The notes under the pieces were generated by a model. It made no database searches, was not told where the DNA came from, and was given only the letters and a program-made list of their open reading frames with translations. A program made the translations under genes and the position numbers. From Nilaparvata lugens (lineage: Eukaryota; Arthropoda; Insecta; Hemiptera; Delphacidae), in assembly GCF_014356525.2 (NCBI RefSeq), contig NC_052517.1:7521500-7585499 (forward strand): a stretch of 64,000 nucleotides of DNA, written 5' to 3'. Position 1 is the stretch's first letter. The number at the start of each line of letters is the position of its first letter. This document shows positions 52,185-62,164 of this stretch, piece after piece.

Positions 52185-52265
52185 GCTAGTAGTGTAGTTT
52201 GAGAGTTTAGCGCTAGTAGTGTAGTTTGAGAGTTTAGCGCTAGTAGTGTAGTTTGAGAGTTTAGA
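52185..52265. repeat. 27-bp minisatellite, three units
   Basis: GCTAGTAGTGTAGTTTGAGA plus GTTTAGC, repeated three times without mismatch. Confidence 0.9.
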
Positions 52266-52370
52266 TATCTGTGATTTAAAGATTTTAAATGTGGGGATAT
52301 TTTAATAGATAATTGGCCACTTGAAGCAGGTGTTAACTGGGGCAGATGTCAGAACAGCTGCTACAACAAA

Positions 52371-52760
52371 GATGGCCGCCGTGGGGGGGCTGGGGAACCT
52401 CTTGGTTGAGGGTGGGAGATGACAGATGTTTTTGACACTGCTACAACAAAGATGGGGGCCTCTTCCTATTGGTTGGGGCGGTGGGGGACAAAATGGCTGA
52501 CACTAGGGAAGGGGGGTGGAGGGACGCCATTTTGACCATGCCCTGCTTCCTATTGGCTGGGGGCGGGGCCAAAATGGCTGACTAGGGCAGGGGGGGTGGA
52601 GGGGGGCGTGGCCAAAATGGCTGACTGGGGCAGGGGGGGTGGAGGGGGGCGTGGCCACGCCCCTTGATTCCTATTGGTTGGGGGCGGGGCCAAAATGGCC
52701 GACTGGGGCAGGGGGGGTGAAGGGGGGAGGCCACACCCCTCGATTTCTATTGGATAGGCA
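52371..52760. promoter_or_regulatory. GC-rich repeated block with CCAAT and GC boxes
   Basis: An abrupt GC-rich island. CCTATTGGTTGGGGCGG, CCTATTGGCTGGGGGCGG and CCTATTGGTTGGGGGCGG (inverted CCAAT followed by a GC box) occur at about 52,466, 52,551 and 52,671, and a fourth ATTGG at 52,749. Between them are AAAATGGCTGAC and GGGGCAGGGGGGGTGGAGG units with G-quadruplex potential. AAGATGGCCGCC (YY1-like) is at 52,370. It is a tandem repeat in structure; promoter function is inferred only from the motifs. Confidence 0.4.
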
Positions 52761-52899
52761 GCTCTCTCAAAACACCACTACTGTCGACTGACACAGGCGA
52801 CATTTGAGGACTCTTTTTCAGGAGACCTCTATGGCGTTGGCCTCAAATGTCGCAGGTCTCTTCTGTCGTTTGCCTCGTTTGACATTGACCCATTTCATC

Positions 52900-52988
52900 T
52901 ACACCTCTATTTTTCTTCTCCTCCTGTCTTCTTTTTCATCTCCTGCCGCCTTCTTCTTTTTCCTCTCTTCCTTCTCTCTTCTTCTCTC
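52900..52988. repeat. TTC/TCC-rich tract
   Basis: Pyrimidine-rich, immediately before R1f. Confidence 0.7.
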
Positions 52989-53279
52989 AGTTTGGTAGAG
53001 AGTTAGTGGGGAGGATATTTTTAATATTCTTCCCAAAGAATGGACATTGATATGTCCAAAGCTCCGCCAATTTATGTAGATGCATAACAATATGATTATT
53101 ACTATAGTTATTATATTACGAATTGCTTTTTCATATCATATACAGTTCAATAATATTTTCTTACTCTATATTATGTAAATTCATCTATAATTTTTCTGTA
53201 TGTAAGCTATTGTATATAAGTGTATAAGCCAGTATATATTGTAATCTACATAAATAAAGTACTCAATCAATCAATCAAT
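52989..53279 (+). mobile_element. R1 short retroposon, copy f
   Basis: Full-length R1, plus orientation, with (AATC)n tail, directly abutting R2b. Confidence 0.75.
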
Positions 53280-53280
53280 T

Positions 53281-53549
53281 ACCCGGTCGTGTGTTAATGG
53301 GAAGGATATTTTATATCCTTCTGAAAGAATCGACAATAATTATTTGTTGAAACACCGCCGATTTATGAAGTTACATCACATTATTATATTATCGTTATTC
53401 TTATCGCATTCTATATTTATTCTCATTGATTAATTATTTATACTTTGTGAAATTCGTTGAATAACTAGCATTACCGTCATTTAATGTGAATTAGTGTATA
53501 AGCTAGTAATTTTTTTAACATACATAAATAAAGAAATCTAACCTAATCT
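53281..53549 (+). mobile_element. R2 short retroposon, copy b
   Basis: CCGGTCGTGTGTTAATGGGA ... ACATAAATAAAGAAATCTAA tail. It is the uninterrupted R2 reference copy. Confidence 0.7.
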
Positions 53550-53611
53550 CCTTCTGAAGTGACTATAGGCAGTTTAACGTCATACCCAGGACAATAATAT
53601 TCTCATCTCCT

Positions 53612-53803
53612 TCTCTTATCTATAGTTATTATATTACAAATTGCTTTTTCATATAATATACAGTTCAATAGTTATTTTCTTAGTCTATATTATGTAAATT
53701 CATCTATAACTTTGCTGTATTGTAAGCTATTGTATACAAGTGTATAAGACAGTATATATTGTAATCTACATAAATAAAGTACTCAATCAATCAATCAATC
53801 AAT
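53612..53803 (+). mobile_element. R1 short retroposon, copy g, 5'-truncated
   Basis: Begins at the CTATAGTTATTATATTAC part of R1 and ends with AATAAAGTACTC(AATC)n. Confidence 0.7.
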
Positions 53804-53899
53804 CTCTCTCACTAAACTGAGATTTACGTTATAAAGTCAGCATGTCCTGATCAACATCGCTTTGCTTTTCTCTTCTGCTCATAAATTCTTCAACTCCTT

Positions 53900-54130
53900 T
53901 GTTGTTGTTGTTGTGTTCTTCTTCTCTTCTTCATCATCTTCTTCTTCTCTTCTTCTTCTTCTTCTTCTTCTTCTTCTTCTTCCCATTCTTCTACTTCCAC
54001 TTCTCTGTCTTCTTTTTCCTCATCTTCTCATTTTTCCTTCCTCTTCACCTTTTTCTCCTCCTTCTTCATCTTCCTCTTCTTCTCCCCCTTCTTCTCATCC
54101 TCCTTTCAACTTTCCTCTCCCTTCCTTCGT
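53900..54130. repeat. TTC/TCC polypyrimidine tract
   Basis: Pure (TTC)n at about 53,950-53,982. ORFs are compositional. Confidence 0.85.
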
Positions 54131-54336
54131 TTTCAAGTCAGAGTAGAACGTATTGTATATAATTAGCAATGGAAACAAATTGGAAGTTGCATTAGTTCAA
54201 ATGCTAATTAATGAATAATAATTATAATATGAAATTCCAATTGAAAGCTGTTCACCCTGTTGTCAATATTTGCAGTAGCAGGAGTCTTCGGGGTGAATTA
54301 TAGCATTCAATTTGAATCTTCGTTTAATTTTTATTT

Positions 54337-54431
54337 TATCAGAGATTGACAATGGTGTAATAACCGAAACCGGTCTTTCTAAGTATCAATAAATCTGTGG
54401 TTTTTGACAATTTCTTAGTCTTTTTCATTCA
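54337..54431. other. Empty site for the Helitron-like element H1
   Basis: Sequence continuous here (GAAACCGGTCTTTCTAA joined to GTATCAATAAATC) is split at 3,326/3,986 by the 659-bp element H1. Both sides match for dozens of bases (GAGATTGACAATGGTGTAAT on the left, GACAATTTCTTAGTCTTTTT on the right). Confidence 0.8.
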
Positions 54432-54444
54432 ATAATAGATATAT

Positions 54445-54805
54445 ATCGGGCACCGAGCTTTGCTCGTTATTTTTATTTATTGATAAACAGAACACAATTC
54501 TTTAAAATTATCGTGTTTATATTTTACAGCTGGCTATAGGTCATCTTTATTTCGATTTTTCACATACTCACTTTTTTAATAACCACAGCTGTTTCAGCCA
54601 AGGATGAATTATCCTTTTAATGTCGTTCAGCGAGTTTTCCCAAGGATGAGACCTGGTGCAATCGAATTTTTATATCATAAAACTACTATGTTCCAAATTT
54701 CGTGAAAATCTTTAGAGCCGTTTTCGAGATCCGTTGAACATAAATAAACAGATATAAATATAAATAACCAGATATAAAAATACAGACATCGCTCGCTTAA
54801 TAAAA
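54445..54805 (-). mobile_element. Helitron-like family HB copy
   Basis: On the minus strand it starts near CCTATTTTATTAAGCGAGC and ends with the hairpin CGAGC-AAA-GCTCG followed by GTGCCCGATATA. Contains GATCTCGAAAACGGCTC. No ORF. The hairpin close to the 3' end is Helitron-like but a CTRR terminus is not clear. Confidence 0.45.
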
Positions 54806-55477
54806 TAGGACTATATCAGCAATTTTGTGAATGCATTTAAAGTCCAGTTGCTGTCATTAACTACTAATTATTGACTGAATTTAATATTTTCTAAATTATT
54901 TGGCGTAGTGGTTTTGTGTTTTGTTCAGGTTTCGACTTTTAAACATCAAAAATAGCTTTATTTCGATGTGAAAAGTGTTAATTTAAAGTATTGTGCTGAC
55001 TATAAACCTTAGTGTCCGGTTTCTCATTAGGGAACTTTGGACTATATACGGCGAGGTGGAACTACCCTTGGGTCTCCCCACCATTCAAAGCCACACGCTG
55101 ATAATAATAATTAGCTACTCAAAAGTCTCCAATCTGAAATAATTACAGGAATTATCAAGTCAGAACTTGGTTCACGGAGATTGAAATCGAGAAGAACAGT
55201 GAACCAATCAAAGAGCAGAAGAAGACTAGTAAGCCACGGTTCCCAACTCCGCCCACCTCGCTTCCCATTGGTCGACTCGATTCGTAACAAATAGTTCTCA
55301 ATTCTGCCACCTAGATGGCTCCATCTACTGGGTTGTTCAACGGTCTCTCTCTCGACTACTTATTTTTTCTCTTCCTCTTCTTCTTCTTCTTCTTCTATCT
55401 CGACTCATTCTTCAATTTATCTATCTCTTCTCACTTTGAACTCAATTACAATTTATTTATCAAAATCGTTCAATTTC
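54806..55477. other. Unassigned sequence before LINE-D
   Basis: GC-richer stretch at 55,000-55,330 with CTTGGGTCTCCCCACCATTC, possibly an old repeat. A (TTC) run lies at 55,370-55,395. No gene supported. Confidence 0.35.
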
Positions 55478-55509
55478 AATATTGCTTATTATTATTATTG
55501 ATGCGCCGA

Positions 55510-56108
55510 TTTCCCTTCAAGATCTCACCAATGTCCTTGAAAGAGTCAAAGAGAATAAAGCACCGGGTGAGGACCGAATAACCTATGAGTTCTTCAAGTA
55601 TGCGCCGGCCGTCTTTTTGGAAAAATTGGTGAAGATATTTAATGAGCTTTTCAATTCTTCTGACATCCCAGAGAACTTCAAGGAATCCATCATATACCCA
55701 ATCTTCAAAAAAGGAAACAGCAATGAGACCGCAAATTATAGAGGCATTTCGTTTGGTAATACAGTAGCAAAACTATTTGCAGGAATATTGCTGGATAAGT
55801 TGGAGAAATGGGCGTCTTCCTACAATATTTTGAGAGAGTTTCAGGCTGGCTTTCGAAAATCGTACTCAACCATTGATAACATATTCAATGTTATGAGCAT
55901 TGTGAATATCAAGCTGGCAGAGAAAGGGAAAAAAGTATATGCGTTCTTTGTCGATTATTCTGCTGCTTTTGACAAAATTGATAGACATGCTCTGTTTCAC
56001 AAACTCACTGAAATTGGAGTGTCACAAAAAATGTTGAATACACTGAAGAAGCTGTATGAAGGATCACGTCAAGAGTATGGGGACAAGAGGCCTCTCAGGA
56101 AAGTTTGA
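55510..56108 (+). pseudogene. LINE-D reverse transcriptase, fingers and motif A
   Basis: KENKAPGEDRITYEFFK, YPIFKKGNSNETANYRGISF, FQAGFRKSYSTIDNIF and motif A FFVDYSAAFDKIDRHALF (catalytic Asp present). Typical of Jockey/R1/LOA-like RTs and distinct from LINE-A. The first codons come from the target duplication, so the apparent ATG is not the element's own. The frame is lost near 56,100, just before motif B. Confidence 0.85.
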
Positions 56109-56320
56109 GACAGTGCAGGTGTGAAACAGGTTGTTTATTGAGCCCCATACTATTCTCATTGTTTATTAATGATCTGGAGGAGTATTTAGATGGAGGGATC
56201 AGTGTGGGTGGCATTTGCATTAAACTCTTAGCTTACGCTGATGATATTGTTCTTCTGGCCCCAAATAGAGTATCAATGAGAAGGATGATAGCCAATCTGG
56301 AAACATATTGTGAGAGGTGA
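56105..56320 (+). pseudogene. LINE-D reverse transcriptase, motifs B and C
   Basis: Reads CETGCLLSPILFSLFINDL (motif B, Gly-Cys-Leu-Leu-Ser-Pro) and KLLAYADDIVLLAP (motif C, YADD intact), then NLETYCER before a stop near 56,320 where the frame shifts again. This is the polymerase core. Catalytic residues are intact although the reading frame is not. Confidence 0.85.
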
Positions 56321-56751
56321 ATTTTCAGGTGAATCTCCAGAAGTCCGAAATCATGATATTTAGAAGAGGTGGTAGGATTAGTAGGCATGATGCTTGGAGA
56401 TATAATAATGAGCCAATCAAAGTTGTTGGACGCTATAAATACTTAGGAGTGAATTTGTCATCTCAACTCTCATTGAGTCGGCACTTTAAGGAGAAAGCCT
56501 CTTCTGCAAAAATTTCTTCGAACGTGTTTAACGGGCTCCTAGCACAGAATAATATACAATTCAAGCAGAAACTTGATGTTTTTGAAGCTGTATCAAGATC
56601 CATTATATGCTATGGAGCACAAGTGTGGGGAGGAAGGATAGTTGATGTGGTGGAAAAAGTGCAACGGCTCTTCCTGAAAAAGTCTTCAACCTGCCATTGT
56701 GGGCCCCTGACTATTGTTTATTCCTTGAAACTGGAGTTAGCCCACTGCTAG
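56317..56751 (+). pseudogene. LINE-D reverse transcriptase, thumb region
   Basis: FQVNLQKSEIMIFRRGG (the 'VN..KTK.M.F' region), GRYKYLGVNLSSQLSLSRHF (motif E region) and RSIICYGAQVWGG (YG...WG). Ends out of frame at about 56,700; the remainder of the protein resumes in another frame at about 56,710-56,830. Confidence 0.85.
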
Positions 56752-56828
56752 TCCACACTTTGAAGCTGCATCTCAAGTACGTACACCGATGTCTGAGCCT
56801 ACCCGATCACAGATACCCCTGAATACTA

Positions 56829-57383
56829 ATGAAGAAGGTGATAGAGAAGAAGATCTTCATATATAACGACTGGCTGGAGCTACAAACTGTCTTCGGCATC
56901 CCTGCTTCTAGCATTCCATCGTGCAACTTACTGGCGTTGGTGAACAGGGTCAAGGAGGGGCTCAGCGAGAGCTTCGGAAGGAGAAGGATGCGCAGCCAGA
57001 GATGTTCAATCTACCCTGAATTGGCAAACTTCACGGATTACATTCATCATCAGGGTGACTTCACACTGGTGAAGTGGTTCCTGAAGGCTAGAACTGAGCT
57101 CATCCGACTGAACAAATACTCGTTTAGCCAGGCAGTGAAGATTTGTTCATTATGCAACATGAAAGAAGAAGAAGACGTACCACACTTCATTGCAAGATGT
57201 CCCATCCTTTCTGAAATCCGGAGAAGACAACTGAACAACAGTATCCTCACAACTCAGGAGCTGAGGTCAAGACTAAACGGGCAGGACTGGGAAGCTGTAG
57301 GCCGGTACTGCAAAGAAGCGTGGCAGTACAGATACTCTCTTGTGCAGGAATACAACTTTCGAAAAAAAACATTAATATTGTAA
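56829..57383 (+). pseudogene. LINE-D C-terminal region with CCHC zinc knuckle
   Basis: 184 codons, ending in a stop at 57,383. Contains ICSLCNMKEEEDVPHFIARC, a C-X2-C-X9-H-X4-C knuckle characteristic of LINE ORF2 C-termini, preceded by Leu/Arg-rich helices. It binds nucleic acid in related elements. The ATG at 56,829 is internal: homologous sequence continues upstream. Confidence 0.8.
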
Positions 57384-57569
57384 TTGAAAAAAAAGTTAAT
57401 TTATTGCATGTATGTCAATTCCAATAACTCCTCCTGACGGCACTTTGCCATGGAGATATGCCGACAATTAAATATACAATAATATTATGTAATGATTTCT
57501 TTGAAATGTTTTCAATAAAGGCCTTTATTTATTTATTTATTTTATTATTATTTAATATTGCTTATTATT

Positions 57570-57771
57570 CTTCAATATTGTTAATTCTCCAACATATTTC
57601 ATAAATGTATCATATTCTTCAGTTTATATTTTGGATTTTATTTCGAATATTTGGAGCCAGTATAAATTGTTATCCACATAATAACCAAATCCAATCGTAT
57701 CTCCATAATAATGTAAAGCCTTATCAGAGAATGGACGGTTATACCTTTGAGCTCTGCTGATTTATCTCATA
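57570..57771. other. No recognisable feature
   Basis: AT-rich, nothing supported. Confidence 0.4.
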
Positions 57772-58934
57772 CTAGCCGTCAGGCTCGCTTCGCTCGCCAT
57801 ATCCGTCTAGCCAGGGGCGGAGCCCCCTGGACCCCAGACTGGATCGTCCAAAAATGAGATCAGCGGGCTCGCTTCGCTCGCCTGCATGAAGACCTCAGCG
57901 GAACCTCTGTACCGAATTTGAACGTATTATGTCAATTTGATCTCGAAAAACACCTGTTACTATATCGGCGTATCTTTGGCGAACAAAATTCTTCCACCTC
58001 AGCTAAAGCTGTGTACTGAATTTTTTTAAATATATTTCCATCAATTATTGAAAAAGGTGAGGAAACGCAGAAAAACTGAGAAAACGCTAATTTTGGCCGT
58101 ATCGTTGGCGTTATTTCAAAATTCCTTCTAACACAAAATAATTGCACCCCAGCTGAGCTTCTGTAGTAAATTTGAACATTTTCTGTTCATTTGTTCTCGT
58201 TAAAGCTGAGAAAAGGCTGAAAAACGCAGATTTTGGGCGTATCTTTGGAAATTTTTCCAAATCCGTTCTTATTGCGCCTCTAAAGGGCCAACTGAACACA
58301 CCTACCAAATTTGAAATGTTATGTTATATTTTTATCATATGTTAGGACGACCCAGTCGGGGGTCCAGACTAAACGTCTGGCTAAACGGATATGGCGAGCG
58401 AAGCGAGCATGACGGCTAGTAATATAATATTCCCAAGAATAGCTCTGATTGAAGAAGCAGTACCCAATCAATTTTTCCGCGATAAATCAGGACCTCCTAA
58501 ATAGGTATTTAGGAGGTACTGGATAAATTGGTATTTAGGAGGCCCTGGATAAATGCATTTCAATCTTCAACTTGGTGCCAACCTAACAAAGTCAACTCAA
58601 CCTAATGCCAACCTGACAAATTTTTCAATTTAGTTACCAGTTAACAACTGTTTCGAAGAGGTACTCTCCCTAGATTAACATATGGTATGGTCATTTCAAT
58701 TATAAATTCAAGATATTGGAATAAGAAGAATATACATGCTAAAAGAACTTTAAACCCTTAAAAACCACCCTTAGAGTTAAAATATCTCCAAAAGATTCCT
58801 TAATGCGCCTCTAAAGGGCCAACTGTACATACCTACCAAATTTGAGCGTTTTTGGTCCGGTAGATTTTTAGTTCTGCGAGTGAGTGAGTCAGTCAGTCAG
58901 TGAGTGAGTGCCATTTCGCTTCTATATATATAGA
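57772..58934 (-). mobile_element. Helitron-like family H, copy 4, composite
   Basis: On the minus strand it begins A|TCTATATATATAGAAGCG at 58,934 and ends GACGGCTAG|T at 57,772. It contains H1-type sequence at the 5' side, and an internal segment 57,772-58,421 that has the GACGGCTAG terminus at both ends, facing outward, enclosing the copy-3 type interior (AAAACGCTGAG units). The two types of interior are thus combined in one copy. Confidence 0.6.
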
Positions 58935-59214
58935 TTCAACGGAATAGTAAATCATCGACATTGGAATTGAATTCAATTTTGGATTGTTCAATGATTCTTC
59001 AGTTCATACTCTGAGAAACTTCAAGAGCTTATAGCTCTTATAGTATTTAGCTATATTTTCACTTATCAATAGCGTATTAGCAGCATATTAAATAAGTGTA
59101 TTATCTACTAAATGACACTGACTCATTCACTCACTCATTCATAATCAACAGCAATAAAGACATTCTACTGGACCAAATACGTTCATATTTGACATCTATA
59201 TTGAGTGGCCTCGC
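58935..59214. other. No recognisable feature
   Basis: AT-rich, ending at a SINE fragment. Confidence 0.4.
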
Positions 59215-59710
59215 AGTAAAAGTAAATTCGTATGGCTCTGTTGGTGGGGAGTCTAATGCAATAATAGCTTTATTTACTTATTTGTAGACAGAATCACAAA
59301 TCATATAAATATGATTAGGAAGGAACAACAGGCTTGGCCCAAATCTATTCCATTCCCAAATTTTGATGAATTAATAAATGTCCAAAAAATAGGTTATGTT
59401 TCTACTGTAAAACGTTAAAGTTCAATTTTCGTCCAAAAATATATATATAAGCTGAACATTTTGAATTTAGAGAAATTGAAACACCAAACTATATTTAACC
59501 TTTACCTTAATTATCACTTCATATTGAATTAATCAAGTTATTTTATAAAATTTTGAACCCAAAAATACACACAACTCCTCTCACTAAGCACAGCTGTTTT
59601 TACCATCCTTGAGTCGAATGCGGGGAGGTCCCACCTCGCATTTATGTATCATTTTGTCAATGAGCCTTACGACTGTCATACTTCAGCCGGGAACGACAGT
59701 TTATCGTCAG
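59215..59710 (-). repeat. SINE fragments separated by about 390 bp
   Basis: GTAAATTCGTATGGCTCTGT and TGGTGGGGAGTC at 59,219-59,252, and GCCTTACGACTGTCATACTT at 59,660, are pieces of the SINE at 11,519-11,772. The tRNA head is absent. The 59,255-59,645 stretch between them is unassigned and may be an insertion. Confidence 0.5.
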
Positions 59711-59872
59711 CTGCTTTCTAGTGTCTACATAACCTGACTTCTAAACCTCATGTCATTCACTATGATGCCACAATATAGATTTCGTAGAGGAGTTCTATAA
59801 AACCTGTCAATCTTTCCAACCTCATCCTCATTTCTCTTCTCATTCACTGAGAAATATGAGTAGGAAATAAAC

Positions 59873-60091
59873 TATAGTTCGGTCCACGTTATAATGGCAG
59901 TATTTGATCAACTTTGATGTTGCTATCCTTGTCTATTATTCCACAAAATAGGTGGTACTATCCTTTTGTAGCTGCATAATGATGCCAAATATGTTTTTGA
60001 CAATATGGAAATATAATTAATTAAGGCAGAGAACAGGCAACGCTGCTCTTCTATCTTTATCCACTGCCATTATAACGTGGACCTCACTATA
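59873..60091. mobile_element. MITE M1, copy e (internally deleted)
   Basis: TATAGTTCGGTCCACGTTAT ... ATAACGTGGACCTCACTATA; 219 bp, shorter than the 366-bp reference. Confidence 0.75.
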
Positions 60092-60440
60092 GAAAAAATG
60101 TGAATCAATTTATTCTCTCCTACTCCTTCCATAATCCTGCTTTACCTTTGCATGTCAATTTCATCTCCTATTAGTGTCTATTCATTGTCAATTCTCATGA
60201 CTATTCCTTCGTATCAGAGTACATATGATCTTTGTTGAATCCCTTTTCTCTGATACCTTTCATAATGGGTTTTTGAAAGGACCATTTTACGAATCTTTTT
60301 CCCCCTAATGGATTGTCAAAAGGAAAGACATATGTCTAAAATTGGAGCTACTCATTGTTACTTCACTTGGCCATTCCTTCATCTCAAAATACAGGGGATA
60401 ATCTTTGCCAATTTTTCTCCCCTGATTTATTCACTAGTGG
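60092..60440. repeat. Degenerate tandem repeat, first block
   Basis: Units with TCTATTCATTGTCAATTCTC, CAGATGATCTTT-like and ATGGGTTTTTGAAAGGA; further units at 61,720-62,160, so RepA-4 and H5 interrupted an older tandem array. Confidence 0.5.
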
Positions 60441-61257
60441 AATAGTTATTTGTGCAACTAGTGCGCAAAGTGACAGTTTGCTGCACCGAAAGAAACGTTT
60501 ACGCCCGAGCCTAGGCGAGGGCGGAATGGTTTCTTGAGTGCAGCAGAGGAACTTTGCGCACATATTTCACATTAAGTTTTTCCTACAGTTACCATTGAAT
60601 ATGAAAAGTGGGTAATTATGGGTAAAATTGCCTGAAATCCATCAAATGTTTTTCTGTGTAATTTTATTATTGATAAAAACCTTAATCCTAAAATCCTAAA
60701 GTCCTCGTTGTCCTTGGTTATAATATATAATGAATAATAATTAGCGCGTTGTGCTTGGTTGCACCTCTGCTCACTATAGCAGCCACAGCAGTCACTTTTA
60801 CCAACTTCATTTGATTTTGCTGCACTGTTGCTCCATATAACCTACTAAGTATTTTGCGTTGCCATGTTGCAAATCTGGAGTGCAGAAAAATTTTTCCCGC
60901 ACTAGAGCGGAAAAGTGATTCTTTGCGTTCTGTAATCAGTGCAGCAATGGCCACTTTTCAACGTAACTGTAGGAAAAAAATTTTTCATACAGATACCCTG
61001 AAAAGTGACCATTTGTGCACTGATTGCAGGCTGCAAAGAATCACTTCTCCGCACTAGTGCGCAAAGTGAGTACTTTGCGTACTCCAGATTTGCAGCATGA
61101 CAACGCAAAATAGTTAGTAGGTTATATGGAGCACCAGTGCAGGAAAATCAAAATGAAGTTGGTAACAGTGACTGGGCTGCTATAGTGAGCAGAGGTGCAA
61201 CCAAGCACAACGCGCTAATTATTAAGTAGATATTATAACCAAGGACAACGACAGCAC
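60441..61257. mobile_element. RepA copy 4 plus an inverted partial copy: large palindrome
   Basis: Full RepA 60,441-60,977, then at once its own reverse complement 60,979-61,257 (TTTTTCATACAGATACCCTG... to ACCAAGGACAAC). The arms have diverged, so the palindrome is not very recent. The inverted arm stops at the GGACAAC point where RepA copies differ internally. Confidence 0.7.
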
Positions 61258-61308
61258 AGTGCCACCACAGCACACACCACACAGCTGCCCCCCGAGGATA
61301 TTATATTA

Positions 61309-61603
61309 CTGGCCATCAGGCTCGCTTCGCTCGCCATATGCGTTTAGCCAGACGTTTGGTCTGGACCTCCGACTGGATCGTCCTAACATAATTATTATGA
61401 TAAAAATATGACATAACATTTCAAATTTGGTAGGTGTGTTCAGTAAGCACTTTAGAGGCGCAATAAGAACGGATTTGGAAAAATTTCCAAAGATACGCCC
61501 AAAATAGACCCTGATCTCATTTTTGGATGATCCAGTCGGGGATCCAGGGGGCAGAGCCCCCTGGCTAGACGGATATGGCGAGCGAAGCGAGCCTGACGGC
61601 TAG
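61309..61603. mobile_element. Family H foldback unit, copy 5
   Basis: CTGGCCATCAGGCTCGCTTC at the left and GCGAGCCTGACGGCTAG at the right: only the foldback part of family H, with no TCTATA 5' end, which shows that the foldback can occur alone. Confidence 0.55.
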
Positions 61604-61671
61604 TTGTATATAAGTGTATAAGCCAGTATATATTGTAATCTACATAAATAAAGTACTCAATCAATCAATCA
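61604..61671 (+). mobile_element. R1 short retroposon, copy h, strongly 5'-truncated
   Basis: Only the last 68 bp: TATAAGTGTATAAGCCAGTA to AATAAAGTACTC(AATC)n, starting exactly at the end of H5. Confidence 0.7.
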
Positions 61672-61685
61672 TCTCCTTTCAGAAT

Positions 61686-61689
<4 letters not shown>

Positions 61690-61722
<33 letters not shown>
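61690..61722. repeat. (CT)n microsatellite
   Basis: About 32 bp of pure CT. Confidence 0.9.
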
Positions 61723-61724
<2 letters not shown>

Positions 61725-62160
61725 CATGCCAACTTAATCTCGTGTCTATTCATTGCCATTTCTCATGGCTATTTTTTCGTCTCAAAATACAGATAATCTT
61801 TGCTGAAACCTTTTTTCTCAATTTCTTTCCTAATGGGCATTTGAAAGGAAAGAGCATATATATGTATTTCTCTCTATCTTCCTTTCATATCAATCTTCAT
61901 ATCCGTTTTTTACCAGAGGCTCATATTTAACATCTTTTATCGTTTCCTTTTGCCTTTGTACCTCATTCACTTGCTCTTCCGTCCCAACAATGATATTATT
62001 CGTTGAAACCCCTTTCCCTGATTTTTGGAGCAAACACATTTCTCTCTCTCTTCCTCTCATGCCAATCTTCATATCCGTTTCTTACCAAGCGCCCTTTTAA
62101 AATATATTTCAACCATTCCTTGTTCCTTTGTACCCTATTCTTCTTTCCATTCACTTACAT
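61723..62160. repeat. Degenerate tandem repeat, second block
   Basis: Units of about 170-180 bp with CATGCCAA, TCTATTCATTGCCATTTCTC and AATGGGCATTTGAAAGGA, related to 60,092-60,440. Confidence 0.5.
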
Positions 62161-62164
62161 CTAT

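Larger units (their letters stand above)
55494..57553 (+). mobile_element. LINE-D, 5'-truncated non-LTR retrotransposon with 16-bp TSD
   Basis: AATATTGCTTATTATT at 55,478-55,493 is repeated exactly at 57,554-57,569: a target-site duplication. The element starts inside the linker before the RT, carries RT and a C-terminal zinc knuckle, a 3' UTR, and ends TTTTCAATAAAGGCCTTTAT then (TTTA)n. The endonuclease is missing by 5' truncation. Three frameshifts break the ORF. Confidence 0.9.

Noticed and set aside
60718..60954. A conserved protein-coding gene in RepA (MAIAALITERKESLF... on the minus strand)
   Set aside because: The frame recurs in several RepA copies, but the copies are similar at the DNA level over non-coding parts too, and the frame ends differently in each. 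No domain is recognisable.
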